A stretch of DNA of 64,000 bases from CAWBOY01 sp963790585 (GCA_963790585.1 CAWBOY010000004.1:1-64000); one strand, 5' to 3'; positions 49,493 to 59,358 are shown, numbered from the stretch's first letter. Notes: generated by a model not told the origin, from the letters alone. Numbers and translations: made by a program.

Positions 49493-50166
49493 ATGCGTAA
49501 AATAATATTAGCCATTGTGTCGCTCGCTTTGCTCATGAGCCATGCTCGCGCGGATGGTATTGGAACGGTGACGGAAGTTACGAAAGAAGGTTTCACGCTC
49601 AAGACCCAGAAAGGCGATGAGGTCCCGATGGTATTCGCTAATCATCTACTCAACGGCGAACCCGATCCGCGCGGCGCACACTCGAGGAAATGTATCGCCT
49701 AAAGCCGCGCGATTTACGGCCTGGTATGGAGGTATTCGTCAATTATGGACCAAAGGACGATGTCAATATCTGTATGGGTATCGAACCTTTGTCGGCAGCT
49801 ATTTCTTTCAGTGGATTGACGAACGCCAAGGTCGACTACACCGTTGAGCTTACGGTGACAACACGTGGTGGAGAAGTATTGAAAAAGAGCTGTCCCATCA
49901 AGGCCGGAACGAAAAGCCGCGATGTCGCTGCGGAGGTTCTAAAGGCTTTTGCTCGGCCGCGCTTCTCAACCGATCGTTGGTCTGCCGTATTAGGCCCCAA
50001 TCAATATTATCTTTGGATTGACGGGTATTACAAAGGCGATAAGTTTGAGGTTGTCGATAAAGTTGAAGTGAAATGTCCCGAGCTGAGTGAGGCGCTTCAA
50101 CGTCCTGTACTCCTAGTCAACAAAGCCTGGTCTAAACTCCCAGAAACGGAAATCAATTCCGACTGA
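49493..50166 (+). CDS. secreted hypothetical protein, frameshifted as assembled
   Basis: About 224 residues. Signal peptide MRKIILAIVSLALLMSHARA, then GIGTVTEVTKEGFTLKTQKG (small beta domain). At about 49680 the frame changes (GEPDPRG, then TLEEMYRLKPRDLRPGMEVF). The body continues with YTVELTVTTRGGEVLKKS, GTKSRDVAAEVLKAFARP and YYLWIDGYYKGDKFEVVDKV. Length 3n+2. Not recognised as a known family. It follows the LEDR protein by 18 bases, suggesting cotranscription, and is followed by a terminator. Confidence 0.7.
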
Positions 50167-50178
50167 TCGACCGGGCGG

Positions 50179-50212
50179 GGCGGGGAGCCAAGGCCTGGCT
50201 CCCCGCCTTTTT
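50179..50212 (+). terminator. rho-independent terminator
   Basis: GGCGGGGAGCCA (50179-50190), 5-base loop, TGGCTCCCCGCC (50196-50207), then TTTTT. Ends the two-gene secreted-protein unit. Confidence 0.88.
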
Positions 50213-50242
50213 CAATCTCGAATATCTTACACGGAGCGCGTT

Positions 50243-50839
50243 TCACGATTCCGGCCCACTTTTCAGCTGGCTCTGCGATTTCCCAGGCTGCCACAACACG
50301 TCTTTGGCTCCGTTCTCGTTATAAACCCGCCCCAGTACAAATAGCAGATCCGAAAGCCTGTTCAGGTAGATCACGACTTCCGCATTGATCGACTCCCCAT
50401 GTGACAGCGACACGACATCGCGCTCGGCGCGGCGGCACACAGTCCGCGCGAGATGGCACCAGGCCGCCGCAATCGAACCGCCCGGCAGGATAAAGCTTGT
50501 CAATGGTTTGAGGTTGGCGTTTAGTCGATCAATGGCGGCTTCTAACTTCGTTGACTGCTCGGGTTTGACCCGGAGCCTGTCGCCTTTTTTCTCATCGGGG
50601 CTTTCGGGCACGCATAAATCGGCGCCAACATCGAAGAGGTCGTTTTGAATGGCACGGAGCAGGTCGGCTTCCGCCGCGTTGGGCAATTGGGCCAAAAGCG
50701 ATCCGATAACAGCGTTTAGTTCATCGACCGATCCGTAGGCGGCCACGCGATTATGGTCCTTCGGAACGCGCGTGCCATCTCCGAGGCCCGTCTCGCCTTT
50801 ATCCCCCGTGCGGGTATAAATTCGAGAGAGATAGACCAT
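50243..50839 (-). CDS. pduO: cob(I)alamin adenosyltransferase (PduO type)
   Basis: Adds the adenosyl group to corrinoid to form coenzyme B12. 198 residues: YTRTGDKGETGLGDGTRVPK (ATP site), AYGSVDELNAVIGSL, FDVGADLCVP, TSFILPGGS, ARTVCRRAERDVVSL and YLNRLSDLLFVLGR, all as in the PduO/MMAB family. It may supply adenosylcobalamin to the class II ribonucleotide reductase at 11939-15523. Intact. Convergent with the secreted-protein unit. Confidence 0.95.
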   Translation of the reverse strand: MVYLSRIYTRTGDKGETGLGDGTRVPKDHNRVAAYGSVDELNAVIGSLLAQLPNAAEADLLRAIQNDLFDVGADLCVPESPDEKKGDRLRVKPEQSTKLEAAIDRLNANLKPLTSFILPGGSIAAAWCHLARTVCRRAERDVVSLSHGESINAEVVIYLNRLSDLLFVLGRVYNENGAKDVLWQPGKSQSQLKSGPES

Positions 50840-50929
50840 GATTGTTCCTGGAAAGGAGGTAGTCGACGGAAACGGCCGCGGCTTCCTGCGGCGCGGCCGG
50901 TCGGATTTTCGGAGAGGTGAAGATGACGT

Positions 50930-51070
50930 TTAGCAGTCGCGCAGTTTGCGTAGAGCCTCGCGCACTCGTTGCTTGGCCTGACGGGTCTGCTTTTCTCGTT
51001 TACGCTGCTGGAGTTTAAGACGCTGAACTGCCTCCAGAAACCTCGACGTTTCTGGCTCGCCAAAAATCAT
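50930..51070 (-). CDS. possible small basic coiled-coil protein
   Basis: 46 residues from ATG at 51068-51070, with GGGAG about 9 bases upstream. Begins MIFGEPETSRFLEAVQRLKL and ends in a Lys/Arg/Gln-rich helix (RKREKQTRQAKQRVREALRK). No family recognised; it could be chance coding in a non-coding stretch upstream of the adenosyltransferase gene. Confidence 0.33.
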   Translation of the reverse strand: MIFGEPETSRFLEAVQRLKLQQRKREKQTRQAKQRVREALRKLRDC

Positions 51071-51448
51071 TTGAACCGCTCCCTTCGACAGTGACGGACG
51101 CGCCGGGGGCTGGCATTGCAGCCATTCGCATCCGGTTTGAATACAAGATCGAACGTGGCTCGCCTCCCCGGCATAGCGGCCCCGCGTAATCGAGTCAAGC
51201 CTTGTCACAAAATCTTCTCTATTTTATCTTATGTCGCGCGACACGACCCTTGTCAACCGAATTGTCAGGATCTTGCGAAAAGAGAATGGAATTCCTAGAT
51301 GTTTGCTCACCCGCTCGTTCGATCAAATGCCTCTTCACAGCGCCGATGGCCGCTGCGGAATCACCAGCTGCCGCTGTTCTACCGACTCGATTTTGATGAT
51401 GTTGGGAGATCGCCGGCCATACCTGGCAGTCGGGATTCCCGCCTCGCC

Positions 51449-51976
51449 ATGGTCGAGGCCGTGTTGCTGGCCGCGGATGAACCAGTCACTGCGAAACGAC
51501 TGGCAGCTCTAACCGGATTGACCGACGCCGCGGAGGCACGCCGGCAGCTCGCGCGGCTCCGGGAACTGTACGACGCCGACGGCTCGGCCTTTCAGATCGA
51601 GGAACTGGCCGGCGGCTACCAACTGTTGACGCGCCCCGAGTTCCATCCGTGGCTCGTGCGCTGCGCCGCGCCGGCGCGGAAACACGACTGTCGGCCGCTG
51701 CCCGCGAAACGTTGACCATCATCGCCTATCGCCAGCCAATTACGAGAGCCGACCTGGAAGGAGTACGTGGAGTCCAATCCGCCGAGATGGTGCGGCAACT
51801 GATGGAGGCGCGGACTGGTTCGAATTTCAGGACGCGACGATTCCCTGGGCCGACCGGTGCTATATGGAACGACGAAAAAGTTTCTGCAGATGTTCGGCCT
51901 AAAAAGCCTACGCGACTTGCCAGCCGTCGACGACGGCGGCAGGGACCGCCCTGGCGCGGGGGATGCGGAGAGCTGA
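51449..51976 (+). CDS. scpB: segregation and condensation protein B, frameshifted twice as assembled
   Basis: Kleisin-binding subunit of the SMC-ScpAB condensin. Three frames in turn: MVEAVLLAADEPVTAKRLAA and GGYQLLTRPEFHPWLV; then ALRRAGAETRLSAAARETLT, IIAYRQPITRADLEGVRGVQ; then LVRISGRDDSLGRPVLYGTT, KKFLQMFGLKSLRDLP, ending at 51976. The two winged-helix domains are complete and the total length is a multiple of three, i.e. one loss near 51655 and one gain near 51815. The start may be further upstream (open to 51299); MVEAVLL is the usual conserved beginning. Confidence 0.88.
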
Positions 51977-52097
51977 AAACTACCGTCATGGCGAGCCGGA
52001 AGCGTAAGCGAGCCCTGAGCGCTCGCGCCATCAAACAGCGCTCGCCTACAGGCTCGCGGCGCAACGCGCAAACGTAAGCATGGCACCTACTATTTAG

Positions 52098-54139
52098 CCC
52101 AAGTTAGACACTTTGTCGGTCGTTTTGGTTTTTTCAACCCCAAAATCGAACGTAAGTCCTTTAACCACAAGGAATCGATCCGCCAATCCCGATGTAGTGA
52201 AGACCTACCTCGTTGACAGGTCCTCTCCCCTTGTGCGATTCTGGTCACGATGTCGAATCGTGCCCGGAGACGCACATGTTTCTCAGACGCTTCGAGCGAC
52301 ACAAGAACGGCAAGCCGCACACTTACTGGGCCTTGGCCGAGTCGTACCGAACGGCCAAAGGATCGCGTCAACGCATCGTGGCCTATTTGGGTGAGTTGGA
52401 CGGCACCGAGCAGGACGGCTGGACCCAACTGTGTTCGCATCTCAACGGCGAAGCGAACCAACGAAGGCCGCAACCCACCCTGTTCGATCCGCCCTGTTGC
52501 GATACCCCACGCGATGATGAGCCCGTGCTGGTCAAACTCAGCAGCATTCGGCTCGAGCGGCCTCGTGATTTTGGTGATGTCTGGTTGGCTCGGGGTCTGT
52601 GGCGGATGCTGGGCCTCGATGAGTTGTTGGAAGAGAAGATCGAGTCCGGACGCGAAGAAGTGTCGTGGGCTACGGTGGCTTGCATCCTTACCATCGCGCG
52701 TTTCTGCGAACCCTCGAGTGAGTTGCATATTGCCGACACCTGGTATCGGCGAACAGCGTTGGATGAATTGCTGGGCGTCACATGCGAACAAGTGCATACG
52801 AATCGCTTGTATAAGGGACACGATCATCTCTTGCCGCACAAGGAAACGCTGGAAAAGCATCTGCGGCAACGCCTGGGCGAGCTGTTTGCCTTGAAATGTG
52901 ATTTGCTCCTCTACGACGTGACCAGCACCTATTTCGAAGGAGACATGGAAGGCTGCCCGATGGCCAAGCTCGGCTACTCGCGCGATTCGCGGGGCGACCG
53001 GCCGCAAGTATGCATCGGATTGGTAGTCACGGAAGACGGCTTTCCGCTCGGCTATGAGGTCTTTGCCGGCAACACGCATGACAGCAAAACAGTGCAGCAG
53101 ATGATCGAGTCGATGGAGCGGAAACATGGCAGCTTGAATCGAGTGTGGGTGATGGATCGCGGCATGGTCAGTGAAGCGAATCTGAAGTTCCTGCGGGAGC
53201 GTGGCGGGAAGTACATTGTGGGCACTCCCAAGCAGATGCTGCGGCAGTTCGAACAACACATCAATGCGGATGATTGGACAACGGTGCAGGAGGGTGTTGA
53301 AGTAAAACTGGTGCCGGGGCCGGAGGGTCAAGAGACGTTTATCCTGGCCCGCAGTGCCGATCGCCGCCTCAAGGAGCAGGCGATGCATGAGAAGTTCACG
53401 GCGAGAATGGAGGCCGGATTACAGAAGATGCAGGCCGCGGCGGAAGCGGGGCGATTGAAGGATGAAGCCATCGCGGGCGAGCGACTGGGCCGGCTGAAAG
53501 AGCGGAACTGGCGTGCATCGCATGCCTTTGAGGTGACGATCAAGAAGTTGACGCAGCCCCGAGGCAAAGCCCATCTCGAAATCACCTGGCGACGCAATGA
53601 GAAATTCGGCGACTGGTCGAAATTGAGCGACGGTTGCTACTTGCTCCGCAGTAACCTGACAGATGTGGATGCAGCGACTTTGTGGAAGCGTTATATCCAA
53701 CTGACGGAAGCCGAATGGGCCTTTCGCATCACGAAGGACGAATTGGCGATCCGCCCGATCTGGCACCAGAAAGAAGACCGCGTCAAGGCCCACATTTTGG
53801 TGTGCTTTTTGGCGTATGCGATGTGGAAGACCCTGGCGGGGTGGATGAAGAACGCAGGCCTAGGTAACGCGCCACGCACGCTAATCGAGGAAATGGCGAA
53901 GCTCAAATGCGGGGACATAACGCTCAATGCCCAGTCTCCGGGTAGCGGGCAAAAGAGAAAGATTACCTTGCGCTGCGTGACGGAGCCGGACGAATCACAA
54001 AGCGTGCTGTTGAACCGCCTGGGTCTGACCCTTCCCCGCCGCCTTCGGCGAGTCGATGAAGCGATTCAAATGTAGTGAAATAAACCCCCTCAAATTGAAC
54101 GCAAGTCCTTTGCCCAGAACAAAAAGTGTCTAACTTGGG
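52098..54139 (+). mobile_element. IS1634-family insertion sequence, copy 2
   Basis: 2042 bp, same ends as copy 1 (CCCAAGTTAGACACTTT inverted), flanked by TTAG at 52094-52097 and 54140-54143. Apart from two substitutions near the left end it appears identical to 9504-11545, so one is a very recent copy. Lies just past scpB. Confidence 0.92.
52276..54075 (+). CDS. IS1634-family transposase, copy 2
   Basis: About 599 residues from the ATG of MFLRRFERHKNG; the encoded protein is the same as that of copy 1, with LLLYDVTSTYFEGD, VWVMDRGMVSEANL and the LTEAEWAFR region. Intact frame. Confidence 0.93.
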   Translation: MFLRRFERHKNGKPHTYWALAESYRTAKGSRQRIVAYLGELDGTEQDGWTQLCSHLNGEANQRRPQPTLFDPPCCDTPRDDEPVLVKLSSIRLERPRDFGDVWLARGLWRMLGLDELLEEKIESGREEVSWATVACILTIARFCEPSSELHIADTWYRRTALDELLGVTCEQVHTNRLYKGHDHLLPHKETLEKHLRQRLGELFALKCDLLLYDVTSTYFEGDMEGCPMAKLGYSRDSRGDRPQVCIGLVVTEDGFPLGYEVFAGNTHDSKTVQQMIESMERKHGSLNRVWVMDRGMVSEANLKFLRERGGKYIVGTPKQMLRQFEQHINADDWTTVQEGVEVKLVPGPEGQETFILARSADRRLKEQAMHEKFTARMEAGLQKMQAAAEAGRLKDEAIAGERLGRLKERNWRASHAFEVTIKKLTQPRGKAHLEITWRRNEKFGDWSKLSDGCYLLRSNLTDVDAATLWKRYIQLTEAEWAFRITKDELAIRPIWHQKEDRVKAHILVCFLAYAMWKTLAGWMKNAGLGNAPRTLIEEMAKLKCGDITLNAQSPGSGQKRKITLRCVTEPDESQSVLLNRLGLTLPRRLRRVDEAIQM

Positions 54140-54188
54140 TTAGCCCTTAGACGAAAGCTATAGCGGCTAAACAATTTCTACTCAACAC

Positions 54189-55201
54189 TCAACCGACTTT
54201 GATGACGATCTTCCCAAAATGGACAGCGCTCTCCATGTAATGCATGGCCGCGCGCGTCTCTGCCAACGGAAAAACGCGGTCGATCACAGGCTTCATCTTA
54301 TGTAGCGAAATAGCGCGGTTCATAGCCTCGAACATTTCACGGCTGCCAACATAAATGCCGCGCAGGCGCAGCGAGCGCATCAGAATCAGGATCGAATCGA
54401 CCGAGCCGCTGCCGCCGGACAGGACGCCGATCAGGCTGATCTGCCCGCCGGTCCTCACTGCTCGCAGAGAACGATTCAACGTGCCCGCGCCGCCAACCTC
54501 GACGACATGATCGACGCCAACGCCACCGGTCCACTCCCGGGCTTTTTTGTCCCATTCCGGAGTGCTTTTATAGTTGACGCCTTCATCGGCTCCGAGCATT
54601 TGGGCGCGGCGCAGTTTTTCGTCACTGCCGGATGTGAGCAGCACACGCGCGCCAAACATACGCGCGAATTGAAGGGCGAACAGCGACACGCCGCCGGTCC
54701 CTTGCAACAGCACCGTCTCGCCAGCCGCGATTCCTTCCGGCCCGGTCAAGGCATTCCAGGCGGTCAAAGCCGCGCACGGCAGCGTGGCCGCCTCCTCATA
54801 GCCCAAATGATCTGGAATCGGGATGACGCCTGACTCCGGAAGCACGACGAACTCAGACAACATCCCATCCAGGTCGCCGCCCAAAGCGCCGCGCCCTTGT
54901 CCGCCGTCATCGGCCCGCCTTGCCAATTTTGCAAAAACAACCCAGCGACCCGTTGGCCCGATTTGATCTTCTCGACCCCCGAGCCGACGGCGACGACTTC
55001 TCCTGCTCCGTCCGAGCAGGGCACACGCGGCAGCTTCAACTTGGGATCGTACAACCCTTTCGTAACCAGAAGATCACGAAAATTGAGAGCCGCCGCGTGT
55101 ACACGAATGAGGACCTGCCCCGGCCCCGCCACGGGCTCCGCGCGGTCAGCCAACGTCAGTGATTCAAGGCCAAAGGAATTGCGGATCTCGACGACGCGCA
55201 T
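54189..55201 (-). CDS. zinc-type/quinone-oxidoreductase-like NAD(P)-dependent dehydrogenase, frameshifted as assembled
   Basis: About 338 residues of the MDR superfamily. Start MRVVEIRNSFGLESLTL (ATG at 55199-55201). N domain: GPGQVLIRVHAAALNFRDLL, RVPCSDGAGEVVAVGSGVEK. At about 54885 the frame changes (MTADKGAALGG, then DLDGMLSEFVVLPE). Then ATLPCAALTAWNALTGPEG, TVLLQGTGGVSLFALQFARM (Rossmann fingerprint), VDHVVEVGGAGTL and HFGKIVIKVG at the end. It lacks the structural-zinc Cys cluster, so it is nearer to quinone oxidoreductases. Length 3n+2. Confidence 0.88.
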
Positions 55202-55245
55202 GAGATGCCTCCCCGAATTGCGGCGCGGATGCGGTGTATAAGTGA

Positions 55246-55340
55246 TCATACGTTAGTGGCGGCACGTTTCCAACGTGCCGTAAACGACCAGTGAACCTGA
55301 CGCATCGGCACGTTGGAAACGTTACGCCACTAACGTATGA
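55246..55340. repeat. large inverted repeat upstream of the dehydrogenase
   Basis: 34-bp arms 55246-55279 and 55307-55340 (TCATACGTTAGTGGCG...CGTTTCCAACGTGCC), near-perfect, with an inner palindrome GGCACGTTTCCAACGTGCC in the left arm. A 27-base spacer. MITE-like or REP-like. Confidence 0.8.
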
Positions 55341-55482
55341 GACGCCTCTCATAATCACACAAACACCCTTCCGCCCCCTTCTTTTCTCTCGCCTACCGCC
55401 CTCTCTCGCCAGTAGAATCAAGCTCATCAGGCTTTAAGATGCCTGAGCGAAGACGCTATAATCACCTTAGAGGATCTCAAAA

Positions 55483-57618
55483 ATGCCAGTCCGGAGTTGG
55501 TTGACCGGCGTAGCGCTGACGATAGCGCTATGCCTGAGTGGACGAGAAATGCCGCGTGTTTCCGCGGCCGACGGCGGCGCACCCCTGGATAAAAGCTCTG
55601 TCGCCACGCAAGCGCGGATGAAAACGGACCTCACCTATCTCTCGTCCGATGAGTGCGAAGGGCGCGGCCCGACGACCGAAGGCGCGAAGAAGGCAGCCGC
55701 TTATATCGCCATCGAATTCAAAAAGGCCGGTCTGAAGCCGGGCAACCCGGATGGCACCTATTTCCAGCCCTTCACTCTCTCCGGCGCTGTCCTCGACAAC
55801 GCATCCATCACGCTCATCAGCCCGACCGGTGACAAGGTCGTCCTGAAAAATGGCGTCGATTTTGAAGCGATGGGCATGAGCAAACCTGGCACGGCCAGCG
55901 GTGACCTCGTGTTCGCCGGCTTCGGCATCACTGCCGGCGATTACGACGATTTCAAAGGTCTCGACGTCAAAGACAAAATCGTAGTCGTCATCAACGAATT
56001 GCCGATGAAAGACGGCAAGCCTGTCGGCCCCGCTGGCCGAGCGTCGAATTCGCTCGCCGGTTTGCTGGCTCTCAAAGCCACCCAGGCGTCAAAGCTCGGC
56101 GCCCAAGCGATCCTCTTCGTCCACACCGCCGAAACGGCCAAAGACGGCGACGACCTCTTCAACTTCGGCTACGGCGCTATGTCCCGCACTCCTCTGACAC
56201 TGCCCGTGTTTCAGATCAAGCGCGCCGCCCTCGAAAAGATGCTGCCAGCCGCCGACAAGGACCTCGGCAAGATCGAAACCGACATGGTCAAAGGCCCCAA
56301 GCTGGGCCTCTTAACTGGCTGGAAAGCCAACTGCGATTTGCAGCTGACACGCGATAAGGACAAGGTAAAAGTCAAAAACGTCATCGGCGTCGTCGAAGGC
56401 TCCGGCCCCCTGGCCAATGAAACCGTCGTCATCGGCGCTCATTACGATCACCTGGGCTATGGCGGCGCCGGCGGCAGCCTCGGCGGCCCGACGAAGAAAA
56501 TGCTGATCCATCACGGCGCGGACGATAACGGCTCCGGCAGCACCGCGGTCATGGAACTCGCCCGACGCTTTGGCGCGATGAAGAATCGCGAAGGCCGACG
56601 GTTGGTGTTCATGACCTTCAGCGGCGAGGAGCTGGGACTGCTCGGTTCGGTCTATTATTGTGCCAATCCGATCTTCCCACTCAAGGACACGGTCGCCATG
56701 GTCAACCTCGATATGGTGGGCCGCAGCGTACCCGATGCGACAACCAAGAAGAATCAATGCGATATCAACGGCCTGGATACGGCCAAGGAATTTGAAAAAC
56801 TAATCGATGACCTGGCCCCAAAGAGCGAGCTACAATTGAAGCGCGTCGCGACTGGGACCAATCGCTTCTTCGCATCGAGCGATCAATACTCGTTCTTTCA
56901 AAAGGGTCTCCCGGTCATCTTTTTCTTTACTGGGCTGCATCCGCAATATCATCGCCCTGTCGACACGGTTGACCTCATCAACTTCAAAGGCATGGCCGAA
57001 ATCGCCGATATGGCGGAGCTGGTAATCGCGCAGCCTGTCAACGGATAAGGAGCGTCCCACCTACACACGGCCGGCGGGTCTGCGGCAAGGTGGCGCCGGC
57101 CCGCGCGCGGGGTGCGCATGGGCATCGAAGTCGATAATGAAGACACCAAGGATGGCGTTCTGCTCACAGCCGTGACCGCGGGCGAGCCGGCCGAAAAGGC
57201 TGGTCTCAAAAAGGGCGATCGCATCGTCGAAGCCGCGGCGAAACCGGTGAAAAATCTTCAGGCTCTCGTGACGATACTGCAGACGGTCAAGCCAGGCGAT
57301 ACCATTACGCTCGGAGTCGAACGCCAAGGCAAAAAGGAAATGATTAACGTCGTGTTTCCTTACGTCGCCACGATCGGCATCCGCCCGGACTACAGTGAAG
57401 GCAAGGACGGCGTCGGCGTGACCGGCGTGACCGAGGGCGGCTCGGCAGCCAAGGCCGGCATCAAGGAAGGCGACCGCATTCTCGAAATCGGCGGCAAGCC
57501 GGTGAAGGATATCGAGAGCTATATGTCCATGATGACAGGCCACAAACGCGGCGATACGCTGGAAGTCGTTATTGTGCGCGATAGCAAAAAACAGACCGTT
57601 AAGATCGTTTTAGAATAA
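55483..57618 (+). CDS. secreted M28 metallopeptidase with two C-terminal PDZ domains, frame-broken at the junction
   Basis: About 712 residues over two frames. Signal peptide at residues 1-28 (VALTIALCLSGREMPRVSA), PA-like insert (about 100-230), then the M28 catalytic core with zinc ligands: ETVVIGAHYDHLGYGG (His/Asp, about 319), HHGADDNGSGSTAVMELAR (about 346), FSGEELGLLGS (about 380), NLDMVGRS (about 407), HRPVDTVDLINF (about 489). The raw frame stops at 57048, but alternative frames give KERPTYTRPAGLRQGG and then two PDZ domains (VTAGEPAEKAGLKKGDRIVE; VTEGGSAAKAGIKEGDRILE) to 57618. Two compensating indels are the simplest reading; separate genes are possible. Confidence 0.85.
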
Positions 57619-57746
57619 CGATCGGCAACGTCCGCTTAGCTGCGATTCCGTTTGTCTAAGAGGCTATCCGAAAAGCTACGTCCCCTTCCCAGGGCCGCGA
57701 AGCGCACCCTGGGTGGGGAGGCGAGACTTTCCGGCTAACCTTTATG

Positions 57747-57790
57747 TGCAGAGTGCCATGCCCACGTAAGCGTGGGAATGGCACTCTGCA
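57747..57790. terminator. hairpin between convergent genes
   Basis: 20-bp arms TGCAGAGTGCCATGCCCACG (57747-57766) and 57771-57790 match at 19 positions, with a TAAG loop. It lies between the 3' ends of the M28-PDZ gene and the PEP-CTERM gene and may terminate both; alternatively a dispersed repeat. Confidence 0.6.
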
Positions 57791-57816
57791 TTTTAAGAAT
57801 CTGAGATTCCCCTTTA

Positions 57817-58554
57817 TTAGCCCTTATTCCGCCGGCGAGCGCGGCGGATGCCAAACAGGCCGCAGAGGCCCAGGCTGCCGAGAATCAACGTCGAAGGTTC
57901 CGGCGTGCTGCTAGCGCCCGAAGTTCCGCCAGTGCCTCCCGTTCCGCCCGTGCCTCCCGTTCCGCCCGTGCCTCCCGTTCCGCCCGTTCCGCCAGTTCCG
58001 CCGCTTCCTTCGTCAGAGACCGCGACAGAAGCGCTGATAGACCCGGTCGAATCGGCCACCGGGACCGGCGCGCCGCCGACTGAACTATAGTTCAAGCCGA
58101 TGAACGGGCCGATTGTTAGTTTGTAGAGATGATTTCCGAGGGTAATTGTCTCTGTGGTCGGACTATCGAATTTGCTCGTGATTGAGGCGCTGGAAGCCGT
58201 CAGCACGCCAAACAGGTGGCCTTGCCACGAGAGCTTGCCGGTCTTGCCCGAAGCGACGTCGGTCAGGACGACCGTCATATTGTAGGCCTGGCCATTAAAG
58301 GTATCCGGTTGGCTCGCGGGGGCTGAGCTGATGGTGGTCAGCGAAGCAGCCGGGATCGAGCCGGACCCAGTCGCCGTGCTATTCGCCGGTGGACTGGCGA
58401 GGTTGACGCCGCCGGTAGCTGAACCGCCCGATTCGACAAAGCTGGTGCTTTGCGACCAGTCGTATTTGTAGGTGATAACGTCGGCGCGAGACCGCGGCGC
58501 GTTCGTGGCGTAGAGAAGCACTGCCCCGATCACGGACAGCAACAGTCGATTCAT
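57817..58554 (-). CDS. PEP-CTERM secreted protein with a GGT tandem repeat
   Basis: 245 residues from the ATG of MNRLLLSVIGAVLLYATNA (signal peptide). Thr/Ser-rich beta body (VITYKYDWSQSTSF, YNMTVVLTDVASGKTGKLSW). Then a run of about eight GGT tripeptides (about 205-232, coding bases 57925-58010), then the PEP-CTERM sorting tail STPEPSTLILGSLGLCGLFG followed by RRARRRNKG. The tail predicts recognition by an exosortase system and surface/matrix delivery. The repeat should be length-unstable. Confidence 0.88.
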   Translation of the reverse strand: MNRLLLSVIGAVLLYATNAPRSRADVITYKYDWSQSTSFVESGGSATGGVNLASPPANSTATGSGSIPAASLTTISSAPASQPDTFNGQAYNMTVVLTDVASGKTGKLSWQGHLFGVLTASSASITSKFDSPTTETITLGNHLYKLTIGPFIGLNYSSVGGAPVPVADSTGSISASVAVSDEGSGGTGGTGGTGGTGGTGGTGGTGGTGGTSGASSTPEPSTLILGSLGLCGLFGIRRARRRNKG

Positions 58555-58963
58555 AGTCCCTGGGTCCTTTCGGTCCTTGGACGGATAGGCGGAGAGCCGT
58601 CGCCTCGCGGAGTGTCGGAAGGCGGGTTGCTTCGCGACCACTCAGTCTTTTCGCTTTCGGGCGAAGTCCATCGATAGGGGGACGTGCCCTGTCGATGCGG
58701 CGGGATATAGCGAGGGCGGCGGCAATGAACAAGCCCGAAACGATCGGCAAAAATCGAAAACTTGAATGAATTTTGAAATAATGGTAATCGAAAAGTGCTC
58801 TCAATTAGTTCAGCGGCACGTCGTCACTGGCACGCAAATTGCGACAATGTTTGACCAAGGTCATCGCGTCGATGGCTGATGATAAGGAGGGGTAAGAGAG
58901 GTTGACTCTCTAGCCCGCATTACGGGTCAGGACGAGCCGAAAAGTAGAATCGGGAGAATGACC
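58555..58963. other. divergent intergenic region
   Basis: 409 bases between the PEP-CTERM gene (minus) and the Tyr/Gly-rich secreted gene (plus). No gene supported; AT-rich around 58740-58800. Promoters for both are expected here but no convincing -35/-10 pair was picked. Confidence 0.5.
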
Positions 58964-59332
58964 ATGTTGCGCAAATTTGCCGCTACGCTAACTGCCTTAA
59001 CAGTGCTGACTTTCGCCCTTGCTTACACCCCGACCCGAGCGGACGCCGGCATCTTCTTCGGCCGCGGCTACCGAGGCGGTGTCGCGGTAGGCGTGGGAGT
59101 AGGCCCGGTTTATCCCGCTTACTCACCGGTTTACTCCAGTTCGTATTATGAACCGACGTACAGCTACGTTTCGCCCACTTACGTCGCCCCCACCTATGTC
59201 GCGCCGACTTATTACAGCACGCCGGCGTATACCTATGGTGCCTATGGTCAACCGTACTATGCCACACCTTCCGCCTCTTTGTATTTCGGCGGTAGAGGCG
59301 GCTACTACGGTGGTTACCGTGGCTGGCGCTGA
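58964..59332 (+). CDS. small secreted Tyr/Pro/Gly-rich protein
   Basis: 122 residues from the second ATG (58964), chosen because GGGAG lies 7 bases upstream; the ATG at 58958 is too close to it. Signal peptide LRKFAATLTALTVLTFALAY then PTRADAG. The mature part is Gly-rich (GIFFGRGYRGGVAVGVGVG), then Tyr/Pro repeats (SPTYVAPTYVAPTYYSTPAY) and ends GGRGGYYGGYRGWR. Resembles small planctomycete envelope or matrix proteins; no function known. A terminator follows. Confidence 0.72.
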   Translation: MLRKFAATLTALTVLTFALAYTPTRADAGIFFGRGYRGGVAVGVGVGPVYPAYSPVYSSSYYEPTYSYVSPTYVAPTYVAPTYYSTPAYTYGAYGQPYYATPSASLYFGGRGGYYGGYRGWR

Positions 59333-59358
59333 GCTTGACGGTTAACAAAACCAATTCG

